NCBI GenBank assembly: GCA_003141455.1
Contig: PLMA01000058.1
Coordinates: forward strand, 41,214-105,213
From: Chloroflexota bacterium
GTDB taxonomy: Bacteria > Chloroflexota > Limnocylindria > Limnocylindrales > CSP1-4
Direction of reading: 5' to 3'
DNA length: 64,000 nucleotides
Shown in pieces: positions 10,567 to 20,111 of this stretch. The notes beneath the pieces were generated by a model, which saw only the letters and a list, made by a program, of their open reading frames with translations, was not told the DNA's origin and did no database searches. Position numbers and translations under genes: made by a program. How positions within the stretch are numbered: position 1 is the stretch's first letter; each line of letters begins with the position of its first letter.

Positions 10567-11904
10567 ATGACCCCGTCCATTCGATCCGAAGGCACTTCCT
10601 CCGGCGGCCCGCGCTGGCGACGAGCGCTGACGCGAGGTATCACCCGCAACGTCGTGGCGCTGGGTTTCGTGAGCCTCTTCACGGACATCTCGAGCGAGAT
10701 GCTCGTCTACGTCATTCCGCTCTTCCTCGCCAACGTGCTGCTGGCGCCGACCGCGGTGATCGGCCTGATCGAGGGTGTGGCCGAAAGCACGGCCTCTCTC
10801 CTCAAGCTGATCAGCGGCGCGCTCTCGGACCGGCTCTCACGACGGCGATTGCTGGTCGGGATCGGCTACACCACGTCCGTTGCGTCGAAGGGTTTGTATC
10901 TGCTGGCCACCGTCTGGCCGGTGGTCCTGCTGGGCCGGGTCGGCGATCGGTTCGGCAAGGGAATTCGAACCTCACCTCGGGACGCACTGATCGCCGATTC
11001 GACCGCCCCGGAGCATCGCGGAGTGGCGTACGGCTTCCATCGGGCAATGGACACGACGGGCGCCCTCGGCGGCGTGCTCGTGGCGGCCGCGGTCATCTGG
11101 GCAGTCGAGGGCAACGCGACTCGCCTCACCGCCGACGCGTTCCGAATCCTCGTGCTGCTGGCGCTGATCCCGGGCATTCTTGCGGTGGCCACGATCGTGG
11201 TGGGGGTCCGAGACGTACAGGGCATTCCGACCGCCGGGGAGGGGACCGCGGCCGCCAAGGCAGATGCGCCCGCGGCAGCCGAACCAGCGCCCATCTCCGC
11301 CGGCGAGCTCGTCCACCGCATTGTCGGCAGCGTCGCCGAGTGGCGCCGCTTCCCCAGGCCGTTCTGGTTCTTCATCGCGGCCAACACCCTCTTCACACTC
11401 GGCAACTCGAGCGATGCGTTCCTGGCCCTGCGGTCGCAGAACCTTGGGCTGTCGCTGCTGGCCCTGCTGCTGGCGATCGCCGCGTTCAACGCGACCAACG
11501 CGATCGTGGCGTGGCCGGCCGGAGCGCTCTCGGATCGAATCGGTCGTCGCGGCCTCATCGCCCTGGCCTGGATCATCTACGCCGCGTGCTACGCCGGCTT
11601 CGCCCTGGCGACCTCCGCCATCTGGGTGGCGCCGTTGTGGATCGCCTACGGGACCTACTACGCCCTGAGCGAGGGCGTCGGCAAGGCGATCGTAGCCGAC
11701 CTGGCGCCGGGCGAGCTTCGCGCCACCGCCTTCGGCATCCTCAACGCGGTCCAGGGGACGATGATCCTTCCGGCATCGGTGATCGCGGGTGTGCTGTGGA
11801 GCGCGGTCGCTCCGCCAGCGCCCTTCTGGTTCGGGGCGGCGTGCGCGGCCGCCGCCACGGTACTTCTACTGGCCACGGTCCGGCTCCCCGCCAGAGAGAA
11901 GTAG
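10567..11904 (+). CDS. MFS transporter
   Basis: RNVVALGFVSLFTDISSEMLVYVIPLFLANVLL...DRLSRRRLLVGIGY; ATG 10567 inside a longer open frame. Confidence 0.9.
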   Translation: MTPSIRSEGTSSGGPRWRRALTRGITRNVVALGFVSLFTDISSEMLVYVIPLFLANVLLAPTAVIGLIEGVAESTASLLKLISGALSDRLSRRRLLVGIGYTTSVASKGLYLLATVWPVVLLGRVGDRFGKGIRTSPRDALIADSTAPEHRGVAYGFHRAMDTTGALGGVLVAAAVIWAVEGNATRLTADAFRILVLLALIPGILAVATIVVGVRDVQGIPTAGEGTAAAKADAPAAAEPAPISAGELVHRIVGSVAEWRRFPRPFWFFIAANTLFTLGNSSDAFLALRSQNLGLSLLALLLAIAAFNATNAIVAWPAGALSDRIGRRGLIALAWIIYAACYAGFALATSAIWVAPLWIAYGTYYALSEGVGKAIVADLAPGELRATAFGILNAVQGTMILPASVIAGVLWSAVAPPAPFWFGAACAAAATVLLLATVRLPAREK

Positions 11905-11925
11905 CGGGCGTTAGCGCGGCCCGAT

Positions 11926-12836
11926 CTACATCGTCGCGGCGCCGTCCACGGTCTCACCGGTACCGGCGTCCAGCCAGACCATGCTCGCGCGGGATTCGTC
12001 GTTGTCCTTCCGCGTGTAGTCGATCCGCCAGCAGAGCTGGAGCCGCGCACCTGGCGTCAACGCGGGAGCATGCCACTCGAGCTTGGCGGCGCAGGTTTCG
12101 ACGAGTCCGTTGGGCCCTCCGGAGCTGTTCCGACAGAAGGGAGTCTTCGCCAGTGCCGCGGCCTCCGAGATCGTGCTGGCCGGTGCGGGAGCGACCGGCG
12201 TCTCGGTATACAGATACGAGACGAAGGCGCCGTCGGGGTCCATTACCACTCTGGTGCCGTCGCTCGGCACCGGCACGCCGCCCACGTCCCGATTCCACAG
12301 CGCTTCCCAATATGGTCCCGCGGCCTGGTAGGCGAGGCTATCTGGCGCCCCGAGCGCGATGCCGAGACGCGTCAGGTAGTCCACGACCCGCAGGCGGGCC
12401 TCGGCTTCGGAGACGGCCTTGCCTGGAGCCGGCGTGGCGGAGGAGCGGACACTGACTACGTTCAGCAGGCGTCCTGCCGCATCCCACCGGACGAGCCAGT
12501 CGCCGATGTTGACCCAAGTCCAGGCTCGCTGTCGGGCCCTGAGGACCGCACCGAAACGGCGGCGTCCGCGGCGGTCGAGCCTCCCAGCGCTCCGATGAGT
12601 CCGATCGCGCGGTTCACAAGGGCGGCGTCGGCGGACGAAACCGTCGGCCCGGGAGTCGGCGGCGGAGTGGGTTCGGGCGTGAAGGACGGCACCGTGGCCG
12701 CGGTCGCTAGCGGGCTACCCACCCGATTCGCCGGAGAGCCGGTGCGTGGGGCTGTCTGTTGAGCGGCGGCGCAGCCGCCGAACAGCCACGCCAAGACCAT
12801 AACCAGCAGAACATGACCAACCCGATTGCGCCCCAT
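11926..12836 (-). pseudogene. Lipoprotein gene split by an apparent frameshift near 12540-12550
   Basis: N-terminal frame (from ATG 12836): MGRNRVGHVLLVMVLAWLFGGCAAAQQ...AADAAVSVR. C-terminal frame, extended by me upstream of the listed 12384 start: RAWTWVNIGDWLVRWDAAGRLLNVVSVRSSATPAPGKAVSEAEARLRVVDYLTRLGIALGAP... Confidence 0.65.
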
Positions 12837-13151
12837 GTCGACACCTGTTCGAATTGACCGGTCCGTGACGCCGGGAGCCGGTTCCAAGTTACACGCCGAG
12901 CCGCATGGATGGCGCGCCCGCGCGCATAAGGGGCGCCCACCCATGCCGCCGAGACGGCGGGGTGGGGAGCATCGATGACCACCCTGCGGAACTGGCGCTT
13001 CGTGCTGTTCCCCCCTGCGCGACCGTCCACGAGGAGGATGGGCGAAGCGGTAACGTGAAGGTCGAGACGCCCAACCGGCGGGGAAGTGGCCGGAAAGGGG
13101 GTACGTCCGTCATTCGGCCGCGGGGAAGGCCGCGCACACGAGAGGTGAAGC

Positions 13152-13958
13152 ATGGGGCCACTTGACGTCCGCATCGAGGCCGCGCTGAGGGCCTACGACG
13201 AGGACTGTCGGTGGGACTTGATCGATGGCATCGTGGGCGAGTGTCCCGATGACGTCGTCGAGGCGGCCACGAATCTTCTTCGCGGCGAGAGTGAGCGCTC
13301 GCGGACGCTCGGCGCCGACATCCTGGGTCGCCTGGTGGGGACTGAGCCCGAAACCCGAACCGTCGTCCTCGAAGCGCTACTCCAGGCACTCGGCCCCGAG
13401 AAGGCGGCGGCTCCCCTGGCCTCCATCGTTGCAGCGATCGGGCACGTCGGCGATGCAGGGGCTCTCGGCCGGGTCTTTCCGCTGGCCGTGAATGAGAGCG
13501 CGGAGGTGAGGCTTGCGGTCGCCTTTGCGGTGGCCACGATGAGTCCCCAGCCTCTTTCCCCGGAGGCTCGGGCGGCGCTGATCAGCCTCTCTCGCGACGC
13601 CAATCCAGAGGTCCGCGATTGGGCCACGTTCGGTCTCGGGACGCTCTCCGACGCCGATGGCCCGGACGTGCGGGCGGCCCTGCTGGCACGGGCCGAGGAC
13701 GCCTACCGCCAGACTCGAGCGGAGGCTCTCTTCGGTCTGGCGGTCCGGCGGGAGACACGGGCGGTGCCACACCTGATCCGTGCGCTGGAGTCGCTCACGG
13801 CTGACGGTCTCGAGGTGGACGCGGCCGCGGCCTTCGCGGATCCGCGCCTGTTGCCGGCGCTGTGGGCTCTGCAGCGGGCGGGGGGAACGGACGAAGACCG
13901 CCTGCGCCGGGCAATCGACCGCTGCTCCGGGCGAGACCGCCCCTCTCTGCCCTCCTAG
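13152..13958 (+). CDS. HEAT-repeat protein
   Basis: Repeated helical units, e.g. PEVRDWATFGLGTLSDADGPDVRAALLARAEDAYRQTRAEALFGLAVR. Confidence 0.8.
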   Translation: MGPLDVRIEAALRAYDEDCRWDLIDGIVGECPDDVVEAATNLLRGESERSRTLGADILGRLVGTEPETRTVVLEALLQALGPEKAAAPLASIVAAIGHVGDAGALGRVFPLAVNESAEVRLAVAFAVATMSPQPLSPEARAALISLSRDANPEVRDWATFGLGTLSDADGPDVRAALLARAEDAYRQTRAEALFGLAVRRETRAVPHLIRALESLTADGLEVDAAAAFADPRLLPALWALQRAGGTDEDRLRRAIDRCSGRDRPSLPS

Positions 13959-15637
13959 CCGGCCGTCGTCGCCAGGTCGACCAGGGCCCCGTCGCGGACC
14001 AGTGTGAAGGCAGCCTCGATGTCGGCCGTCTGGAGGCGATCGCGATCCAGATGGGCAACGACCGATCGAATCCGAGCGTGTGCCTCCGCGACCCCGGCGC
14101 CCGGGCGAACCTGCCGCCCCTCGGCCAGGCTTTGCGCCAACCGGAGATCGAGGGCCTGGGCGGCGACCAGCAGTTCCATCGCGAGGATTCGCTGGACGTT
14201 CGTGACCACCGCCATCGCATGTCGGGCGGCGACCGAGCCCATCGAGACGTGATCCTCCTGGTTGGCCGAGGTGGGAATCGAGTCGGCGCTGGCCGGATGG
14301 GCCAGCACTTTGTTCTCCGACGCCAGGGCCGCTGCCGTGTACTGAAGGAGCATCATCCCCGACTCGAGGCCGCTGCCGTGCGAGAGGAACGGCGGCAGGC
14401 CGCCGTTGAGGCGCGGATCGACGAGAAGTGCGATCCGCCGCTCGGAGATCGCGCCGAGCTCGGAGATCGCGAGCTTGGCGAAGTCCAGGGCGATCGCCAC
14501 CGGCTCGCCGTGGAAGTTCCCGCCGCTGATCACGAGTCCACCGCCGGTCGCCGCGGCCGTGGCGTCGGCTACTCCGCCCTGGGGGAATATCAGGGGATTG
14601 TCCGTGGCCGAGTTCAGCTCGATGTCCAGGACGCCGCTCAGGTACTCCAGGGCATCGCGGACGGCGCCGTGGACCTGCGGCACGCAGCGCACCGAGTAGG
14701 CGTCCTGGACCTTGTGGACCGAGGCATGGTGGCTGGTCATGAGCGTGGAGTCGCGCAGCAGCCAGCGCATCTCCGCGGCGACGGCGATCTGGCCGGGGTG
14801 CGGACGGGCCAGCTGGTAGGCGGCCGCGTATGCCACGTCAGTGCCCAGCAGCGCTTCGCAGCTCAGCGCCGCGGCCACGCTCGCCGTGTAGGCGAGTCGG
14901 GCGGCGTCGGCGGAGACGAGCGCCCCGATCGCCGACATCATCTGCGTGCCGTTGAGCAGCGCAAGACCCTCCTTGGCCCGCAGCTCCAGCGGCTCGATGC
15001 CGGCAGCCTCGAGAGCGTCCGCGGCATCCTGGATCCGACCGCCCACCTCCACCGGTCCTCGACCGGTCAGCGGCAGGGCCAGATGGGCCAGCGGCGCCAG
15101 GTCCCCTGACGCTCCGACGGATCCCTGGGATGGCACGACCGGGTGGATGCCGAGACGAAGCAGGTCACAGATGCGGTCTGCAATCTCGGGTCGACAACCG
15201 GAGTGACCCAGGGCCAGCGTGTTGGCTCGCAAGAGCAGCATCGCCCGGACCACGTCGCGCGGCAGGGGATCGCCCACGCCTACGGCATGGGACACCAGCA
15301 AGTTCTCCTGGAGTCGGGCCGAGTCGGCCGGGTCGATGAAGGTCGTAGCCAGGTCCCCGAATCCGGTGGTCACGCCGTAGACGATCTCCCCCGCCGCGAC
15401 CAGGCGCTCCACAACCTCACGCGCCTCGATCATCCGGGCCCGCGCATCGTCGCCCAGCCTGACGGGCTGCCCGCGCCGCGCCACCGCTTCCACGTCGGCG
15501 ATGGAGAGGTCCGCGCCGGTCAGGACGATCTCCGCCTCGGCGGGCAGTGGCTGGCGGAGCCGCTGCGACTCGGGCAGATGCCGGTGCGATCCGCGCCCCG
15601 CAGGCGCAAGGTCGGGGGACCCGGGCGTGTCGCTCAC
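13955..15637 (-). CDS. hutH: Histidine ammonia-lyase
   Basis: MIO motif GSVGASGDLAPLAHLAL; YGVTTGFGDLA. Confidence 0.95.
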   Translation of the reverse strand: MSDTPGSPDLAPAGRGSHRHLPESQRLRQPLPAEAEIVLTGADLSIADVEAVARRGQPVRLGDDARARMIEAREVVERLVAAGEIVYGVTTGFGDLATTFIDPADSARLQENLLVSHAVGVGDPLPRDVVRAMLLLRANTLALGHSGCRPEIADRICDLLRLGIHPVVPSQGSVGASGDLAPLAHLALPLTGRGPVEVGGRIQDAADALEAAGIEPLELRAKEGLALLNGTQMMSAIGALVSADAARLAYTASVAAALSCEALLGTDVAYAAAYQLARPHPGQIAVAAEMRWLLRDSTLMTSHHASVHKVQDAYSVRCVPQVHGAVRDALEYLSGVLDIELNSATDNPLIFPQGGVADATAAATGGGLVISGGNFHGEPVAIALDFAKLAISELGAISERRIALLVDPRLNGGLPPFLSHGSGLESGMMLLQYTAAALASENKVLAHPASADSIPTSANQEDHVSMGSVAARHAMAVVTNVQRILAMELLVAAQALDLRLAQSLAEGRQVRPGAGVAEAHARIRSVVAHLDRDRLQTADIEAAFTLVRDGALVDLATTAG

Positions 15638-15818
15638 GGCATGAGGATAGCGGGCCGCGCCGAATGCGGCCGCCAGGCCGCGCGTCCGTGGCGCCGCAGC
15701 CGCGAGACGTGCCTCCGTGGCGCTGCGGCGGGCGCAGCCCCGACGCCTCGGGTATCCTGCGCAGAGCCTGCGCGCGGCACGATCCGCCCTGGCGTCCTAC
15801 CCAAGCTAAGAGGCTCTC

Positions 15819-16490
15819 GTGTTCGCCATCATCGACACGGCCGTCATTCCGTTCCTGAACAGCCTCTATGGCGCCGTCGGCTATCTGGGCGTATTCATCG
15901 CCATGGTCATCGAGTCGACGCTGCTGCCACTACCCTCCGAGCTGATCCTTCCCTACGCCGGCTTCCTGGTGGTAGACCCCAATGCTGTCGAGCCGCTCAC
16001 CCACGGCCCGTGGAACTTCTGGGTCGTCGTCGTCATCGGGACGGCCGCGAACACAACCGGCTCGATCTTCGGGTATTACCTGGGCGCCAAGCTCGGCCGA
16101 CCGTTTCTCGATCGGTGGGGCCGGTTCTTCCTGATCCGGAAGCACGAGATCGACCAGGCCGAGACGTTCTTCGCTCGGTGGGGCTCGCCGACGGCGTTCT
16201 TCAGCCGCCTGCTGCCGGGCGTTCGCAGCGTCATCAGCTTCATCGCCGGCGTGGCTCACATGCCCGTCGGTCGGTTTATCGTCTATTCGACCCTGGGCGC
16301 CATCCCGTGGACCATCGCCCTGGTCTACGCAGGCACCGTCCTGGGCTCCAACTGGACTCAGATCCGGGATACGCTGCGGCCGTTCGACACGCTCATCCTG
16401 GTCGCATGCCTGGCCGCCGTCGTCGCGTTCGTCTGGTGGCGCCTCGGTCATCCGGGCGTCCGGAGAGGCCCGTCGGAGGCCCAGGGCTGA
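15819..16490 (+). CDS. DedA family membrane protein
   Basis: GVFIAMVIESTLLPLPSELILPYAGFL; FFSRLLPGVRSVISFIAGVAHMPVGRF. Confidence 0.9.
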   Translation: MFAIIDTAVIPFLNSLYGAVGYLGVFIAMVIESTLLPLPSELILPYAGFLVVDPNAVEPLTHGPWNFWVVVVIGTAANTTGSIFGYYLGAKLGRPFLDRWGRFFLIRKHEIDQAETFFARWGSPTAFFSRLLPGVRSVISFIAGVAHMPVGRFIVYSTLGAIPWTIALVYAGTVLGSNWTQIRDTLRPFDTLILVACLAAVVAFVWWRLGHPGVRRGPSEAQG

Positions 16491-16726
16491 GGGCGGAGGG
16501 TGCTCCCGACGCGGGAACGCCGGACGAGCCGCGACGCGCCGAATCGGCCTCGCGTGCACCAACGGGCCATCCCGTGGCAGACTTAGGCCACAACCAGGGG
16601 GCGTCCAGGGTGGCCGCCGAAGCTACGGGTAAGGCAGATGCGCAGTAGACCAACTCGCGTCCAGTTGCAGGCGCTGAGCATCGACGAGAATGGACGGCGG
16701 GGAGCCGGCCCCAACGCTGGGACCGC

Positions 16727-18022
16727 GTGAGCACGGCTGGAGACCGCTCGAAGCCCCTCCGGGCAGCCGAGTCTGTCGGGGTCCGGCTCGGACCCATGGC
16801 CCATCCCGATCCGAAGGTTGCCCTGACCAGCCGGCGCATGGCTCACCGGACTCGTCGCGGGCCGCTGCAGATGCTGGCCGGCCTCTGGAGGACGATCGTC
16901 CCGGCGTCGTGGCGAGATCGATCCGGCGCGAATGAGCCGATGGCCGCGACCGACCCATCCGACTCTGCCCGCACGTCCGACTCAATCTCCGCGGCCGGCT
17001 CCGCGAGCCTCGTCAGTTCGGCTGGATCGTCGGAAGCAGGCGAGGTCGCGCGGCCTACCCGGAGGCACTCCGCCACCGCGACGGAGCGCGGCCGGACCTC
17101 CGGCGCCCGCGAGGATGGAGCGGCCGGCGGCCTCGGGCATTTGGGCAGGCGCTTCATACCGAGGGAACCGCATCGGCGCGAATTCGCGGCCGTGCTGGTC
17201 CTGGTTCTGGTCGCGTGCACCCTCTCCGCGAGCCTGCCGGGCGTTTGGGCTGCGCACCCCGGCTCGTCCGATCCGGGCGACCAGCCCGCCGCTTACCTCG
17301 ACCCCTCGGCCGACCCGACGGCTTCCGCCTCGGACCCGATCGAGAGCTTCGAGCCGCTGCCCACGGACAACCCGACCTACACACCCCCCGCTGCATCGGG
17401 CGCTACCCCGAATAGACCCACGCCCGTACCCACGCCAACGCCCACCAAGGCGCCGAAACCAACCCCACGGAAGGTGTACACGTTCGTGGCCCTTGGCGAT
17501 TCGCTGACGTCCGGTTACGCGGATCCCGGACCGTCCTGGCCGACTCGATTGGACACCCAGGATCCCTACCTGCGCCTGCTCCACAACGCCGGCGTTCCGG
17601 GCGACCTGACCGCCGATATGCGGAACCGCCTGAGTAGCGACGTGCTCGCCTACAAGCCGGACGTGCTGTTCGTCATGGGCGGCACGAACGACATCGGCCA
17701 CTACGTCAGCACGGCGACGACGATCGCGAACCTGCGGGCGATCATCGTGGCGGCGAAGGCCAAGGGTATCACGGTGGTCATGATGACCATCCCGCCGGAT
17801 TCGTACCCAGCCTGGGCCGGCCAGATCAACTCGCTCAACTCGCAGATAGTCCATCTCGCCAACAGCTACGTGCTAGCCGTCGTAGACGTCCACGCCGCGC
17901 TGTCGACATCCGACGGCATCTACGTCGGCAAGTTCACGGTGGACGGGGTCCACTTCAGCGCGCTGGGCGCCCAGACGGTGGCGAACACGGTCCAGGCCCG
18001 CGTCAAGCGATACGGCTGGTAG
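16727..18022 (+). CDS. SGNH/GDSL hydrolase with Pro/Thr-rich linker and membrane segment
   Basis: FVALGDSLTSGY, VMGGTNDIG, VDGVHFSALG blocks; PTPVPTPTPTKAPKPTP linker; true start uncertain. Confidence 0.85.
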   Translation: MSTAGDRSKPLRAAESVGVRLGPMAHPDPKVALTSRRMAHRTRRGPLQMLAGLWRTIVPASWRDRSGANEPMAATDPSDSARTSDSISAAGSASLVSSAGSSEAGEVARPTRRHSATATERGRTSGAREDGAAGGLGHLGRRFIPREPHRREFAAVLVLVLVACTLSASLPGVWAAHPGSSDPGDQPAAYLDPSADPTASASDPIESFEPLPTDNPTYTPPAASGATPNRPTPVPTPTPTKAPKPTPRKVYTFVALGDSLTSGYADPGPSWPTRLDTQDPYLRLLHNAGVPGDLTADMRNRLSSDVLAYKPDVLFVMGGTNDIGHYVSTATTIANLRAIIVAAKAKGITVVMMTIPPDSYPAWAGQINSLNSQIVHLANSYVLAVVDVHAALSTSDGIYVGKFTVDGVHFSALGAQTVANTVQARVKRYGW

Positions 18023-18072
18023 CGAGTCGGGACAAGGCGCGCCCTCGAGGGGTGCGCTCGACCGCGTTCGGT

Positions 18073-19377
18073 CTACGGAGTCCGGTCGACGGGGCGCGGT
18101 AGTTGCTGCGCCCCCGACCCCACGCTCTCGGGCAGCCGCCTGGTTGCGGGGAGGACCGCCAGGGCGATCAGGACGATGGCGATCGCTCCAAGGCAGGCAG
18201 AGACCGCGTACAGCCCGCGGATCGTGAGCCAGCTCGCGAGCACGCCGCCCAGCCCGGATCCGATGATCGACGACATGCTGAGCGTGACGCCGTTGAGGAT
18301 CCCCTGGGCTGTGGCTGCCGTTCCTTTCGGCGCCTCGCGGGACACGAAGGCTATCCCGCCGATCAGCAGCAGGCCGTAGCCGGCGCCCTGCACCAACGAG
18401 AACCCGATGAGGAGCGATGGGTCGGTGACGATCACATTCGCCACCTGGCGGGCGACGAGAATCGCCATGCCCAGCACGATGAGGCGCTCCGTTCCGAAAC
18501 GGCGCGCCAGCTGCGGGAAGAAGAGCATGAACGGGATCTCGAGCGCGGCGCCGAACGACCAGGCCCATCCGACCGCCTCGCTGGATCCGCCGAGTTGGCG
18601 GACGTAGATCGAGAAGAAAGCGAGCTGCGAGTAGACCGCGGTCCAGCCGGCCAGCGCGCCGATCAAGAACAGGGCGATGGGCCGATGGCTCAGGACACGG
18701 CCCGGCGCCCGTCGAAGACTGGCACCGCGCACACCCATCGACCGCCCCGGCAGCAGCGTGGACGCAAGACCGCCGAGCAGGACCATCGGGACGAACACGA
18801 GGAAGAGGGCGCCATAGCCGTCGGCGCGGACCAGAACGCCGATGATCGGGGCGGCGATCATGAAGCTGAACGATCCCCACATCCGAACGCGGGCGTAGCG
18901 GGTGCGATCCGAGCCGATCATGTCGAGCACCCGGACGTCCATCATCGGGGCCATGCCGGACATGCCGAACGCGAAGGCCGCGGCGGACACTACCAGCAGC
19001 GGCGACGCGCCGACGTTCGCGAGCCCCACGCCACCCGTACCCGCGAGGACGGCGGCGGCGGGAATGAACAAGCGTGCCGTGGGGAACCGGTCGTGGAGCA
19101 TGCCCCACGTCGGCGCGCCGAAGAGGGCCACCGCCGAGGTGAACGCCGCGAGAGCGCCGATGCCCCCGAACCCGATGCCGAGGCTCTGGTAGTAAAGGGA
19201 CAGGTAGGGCGCGTAGGCGGCGACCGACGCATACAGAATGACGTAGGCGATCGATGCGCGAGCCAATTCCAGATCACTTCCCTGCTTGGTCGTCCGCCCG
19301 TTCCGCTCCGCCCCTGCTCTGCAGTCTGCCACCTGGCGCCTCAGTACGCTGAGTGGCACGCATCCCGTGGCCGCCAC
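18073..19377 (-). CDS. MFS transporter
   Basis: 12-TM; LARASIAYVILYASVAAYAPYLSLYYQSLGIGFGGIGALAAFTSAVALFGAPTWGMLHDRF. Confidence 0.85.
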   Translation of the reverse strand: MAATGCVPLSVLRRQVADCRAGAERNGRTTKQGSDLELARASIAYVILYASVAAYAPYLSLYYQSLGIGFGGIGALAAFTSAVALFGAPTWGMLHDRFPTARLFIPAAAVLAGTGGVGLANVGASPLLVVSAAAFAFGMSGMAPMMDVRVLDMIGSDRTRYARVRMWGSFSFMIAAPIIGVLVRADGYGALFLVFVPMVLLGGLASTLLPGRSMGVRGASLRRAPGRVLSHRPIALFLIGALAGWTAVYSQLAFFSIYVRQLGGSSEAVGWAWSFGAALEIPFMLFFPQLARRFGTERLIVLGMAILVARQVANVIVTDPSLLIGFSLVQGAGYGLLLIGGIAFVSREAPKGTAATAQGILNGVTLSMSSIIGSGLGGVLASWLTIRGLYAVSACLGAIAIVLIALAVLPATRRLPESVGSGAQQLPRPVDRTP

Positions 19378-19390
19378 CCGCCGCCGCGAG

Positions 19391-20101
19391 CTAGCCCCAG
19401 GGCGCCTCGCCGGGCGAGCGAAGGTGGCTGACGTCGTTGGCGAGGATCAGCTGGGCTCCGCCCGGGCCGTCCCCGTGCTCGTAGCGCAGGACCGTCAGGT
19501 TCGTGTTCCCCTGGACGAAGCGGAGCCGGTAGTCCCGCACGGGGATGCCGAGTGCGAGACACAGCAGGATGCGAATGAGAGTGCCGTGGGCGACGACCAG
19601 GACGCGGCGCTCGCCCTCGGACTCGGCCGGGCGGCCCGCCTCGGGTGAGCCTCGGTGGGTTGACGCCAACCCATTCGGGCCTGCCACTTCGGACGCAAGC
19701 AGATCGACTAGGAAGCTCAGCGCTCGTGCCGCTACCTCGTCGCCCGATTCTCCACCGGGCGTTGGCGTGGCAGCCGGATCGCGATCCCAGCGCTCCAGAA
19801 GCTCCGGATCGCGGGCCTCGATCTCCGCGTTTGTCAGGCCCTCCCAACGCCCGTAGTCGCGCTCGATCAGCCGGTCGTCCACTTCCACCGGCCGGCCTGT
19901 CGCGACGATCTGGGCCGTTTCCAGCGCGCGAAGCATCGGGCTGGAGAAGATGCGGTCGATTCGAACGCCGGCCAGCCGATGCGCCAGAGCCTCCGCCTGA
20001 CGGCGGCCCTCCGGCCTCAGCGCTACGTCGAGCTGACTCCCAAGCCAGACGTCCTGGCCGGCGTCCGGGAGACCATGTCGGGTGAGCAGCAGGTTGAGCA
20101 T
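19391..20101 (-). CDS. Histidine phosphatase family (phosphoglycerate mutase-like)
   Basis: LLTRHGLPDAG...DVALRPEGRRQAEALAHRL; LVVAHGTLIRILLC. Confidence 0.9.
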   Translation of the reverse strand: MLNLLLTRHGLPDAGQDVWLGSQLDVALRPEGRRQAEALAHRLAGVRIDRIFSSPMLRALETAQIVATGRPVEVDDRLIERDYGRWEGLTNAEIEARDPELLERWDRDPAATPTPGGESGDEVAARALSFLVDLLASEVAGPNGLASTHRGSPEAGRPAESEGERRVLVVAHGTLIRILLCLALGIPVRDYRLRFVQGNTNLTVLRYEHGDGPGGAQLILANDVSHLRSPGEAPWG

Positions 20102-20111
20102 GGCGCCCAGC

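Noticed and set aside
13862-15109. 415-aa + strand ORF antisense to hutH
   Set aside because: Antisense to a strongly conserved enzyme; low-complexity composition.
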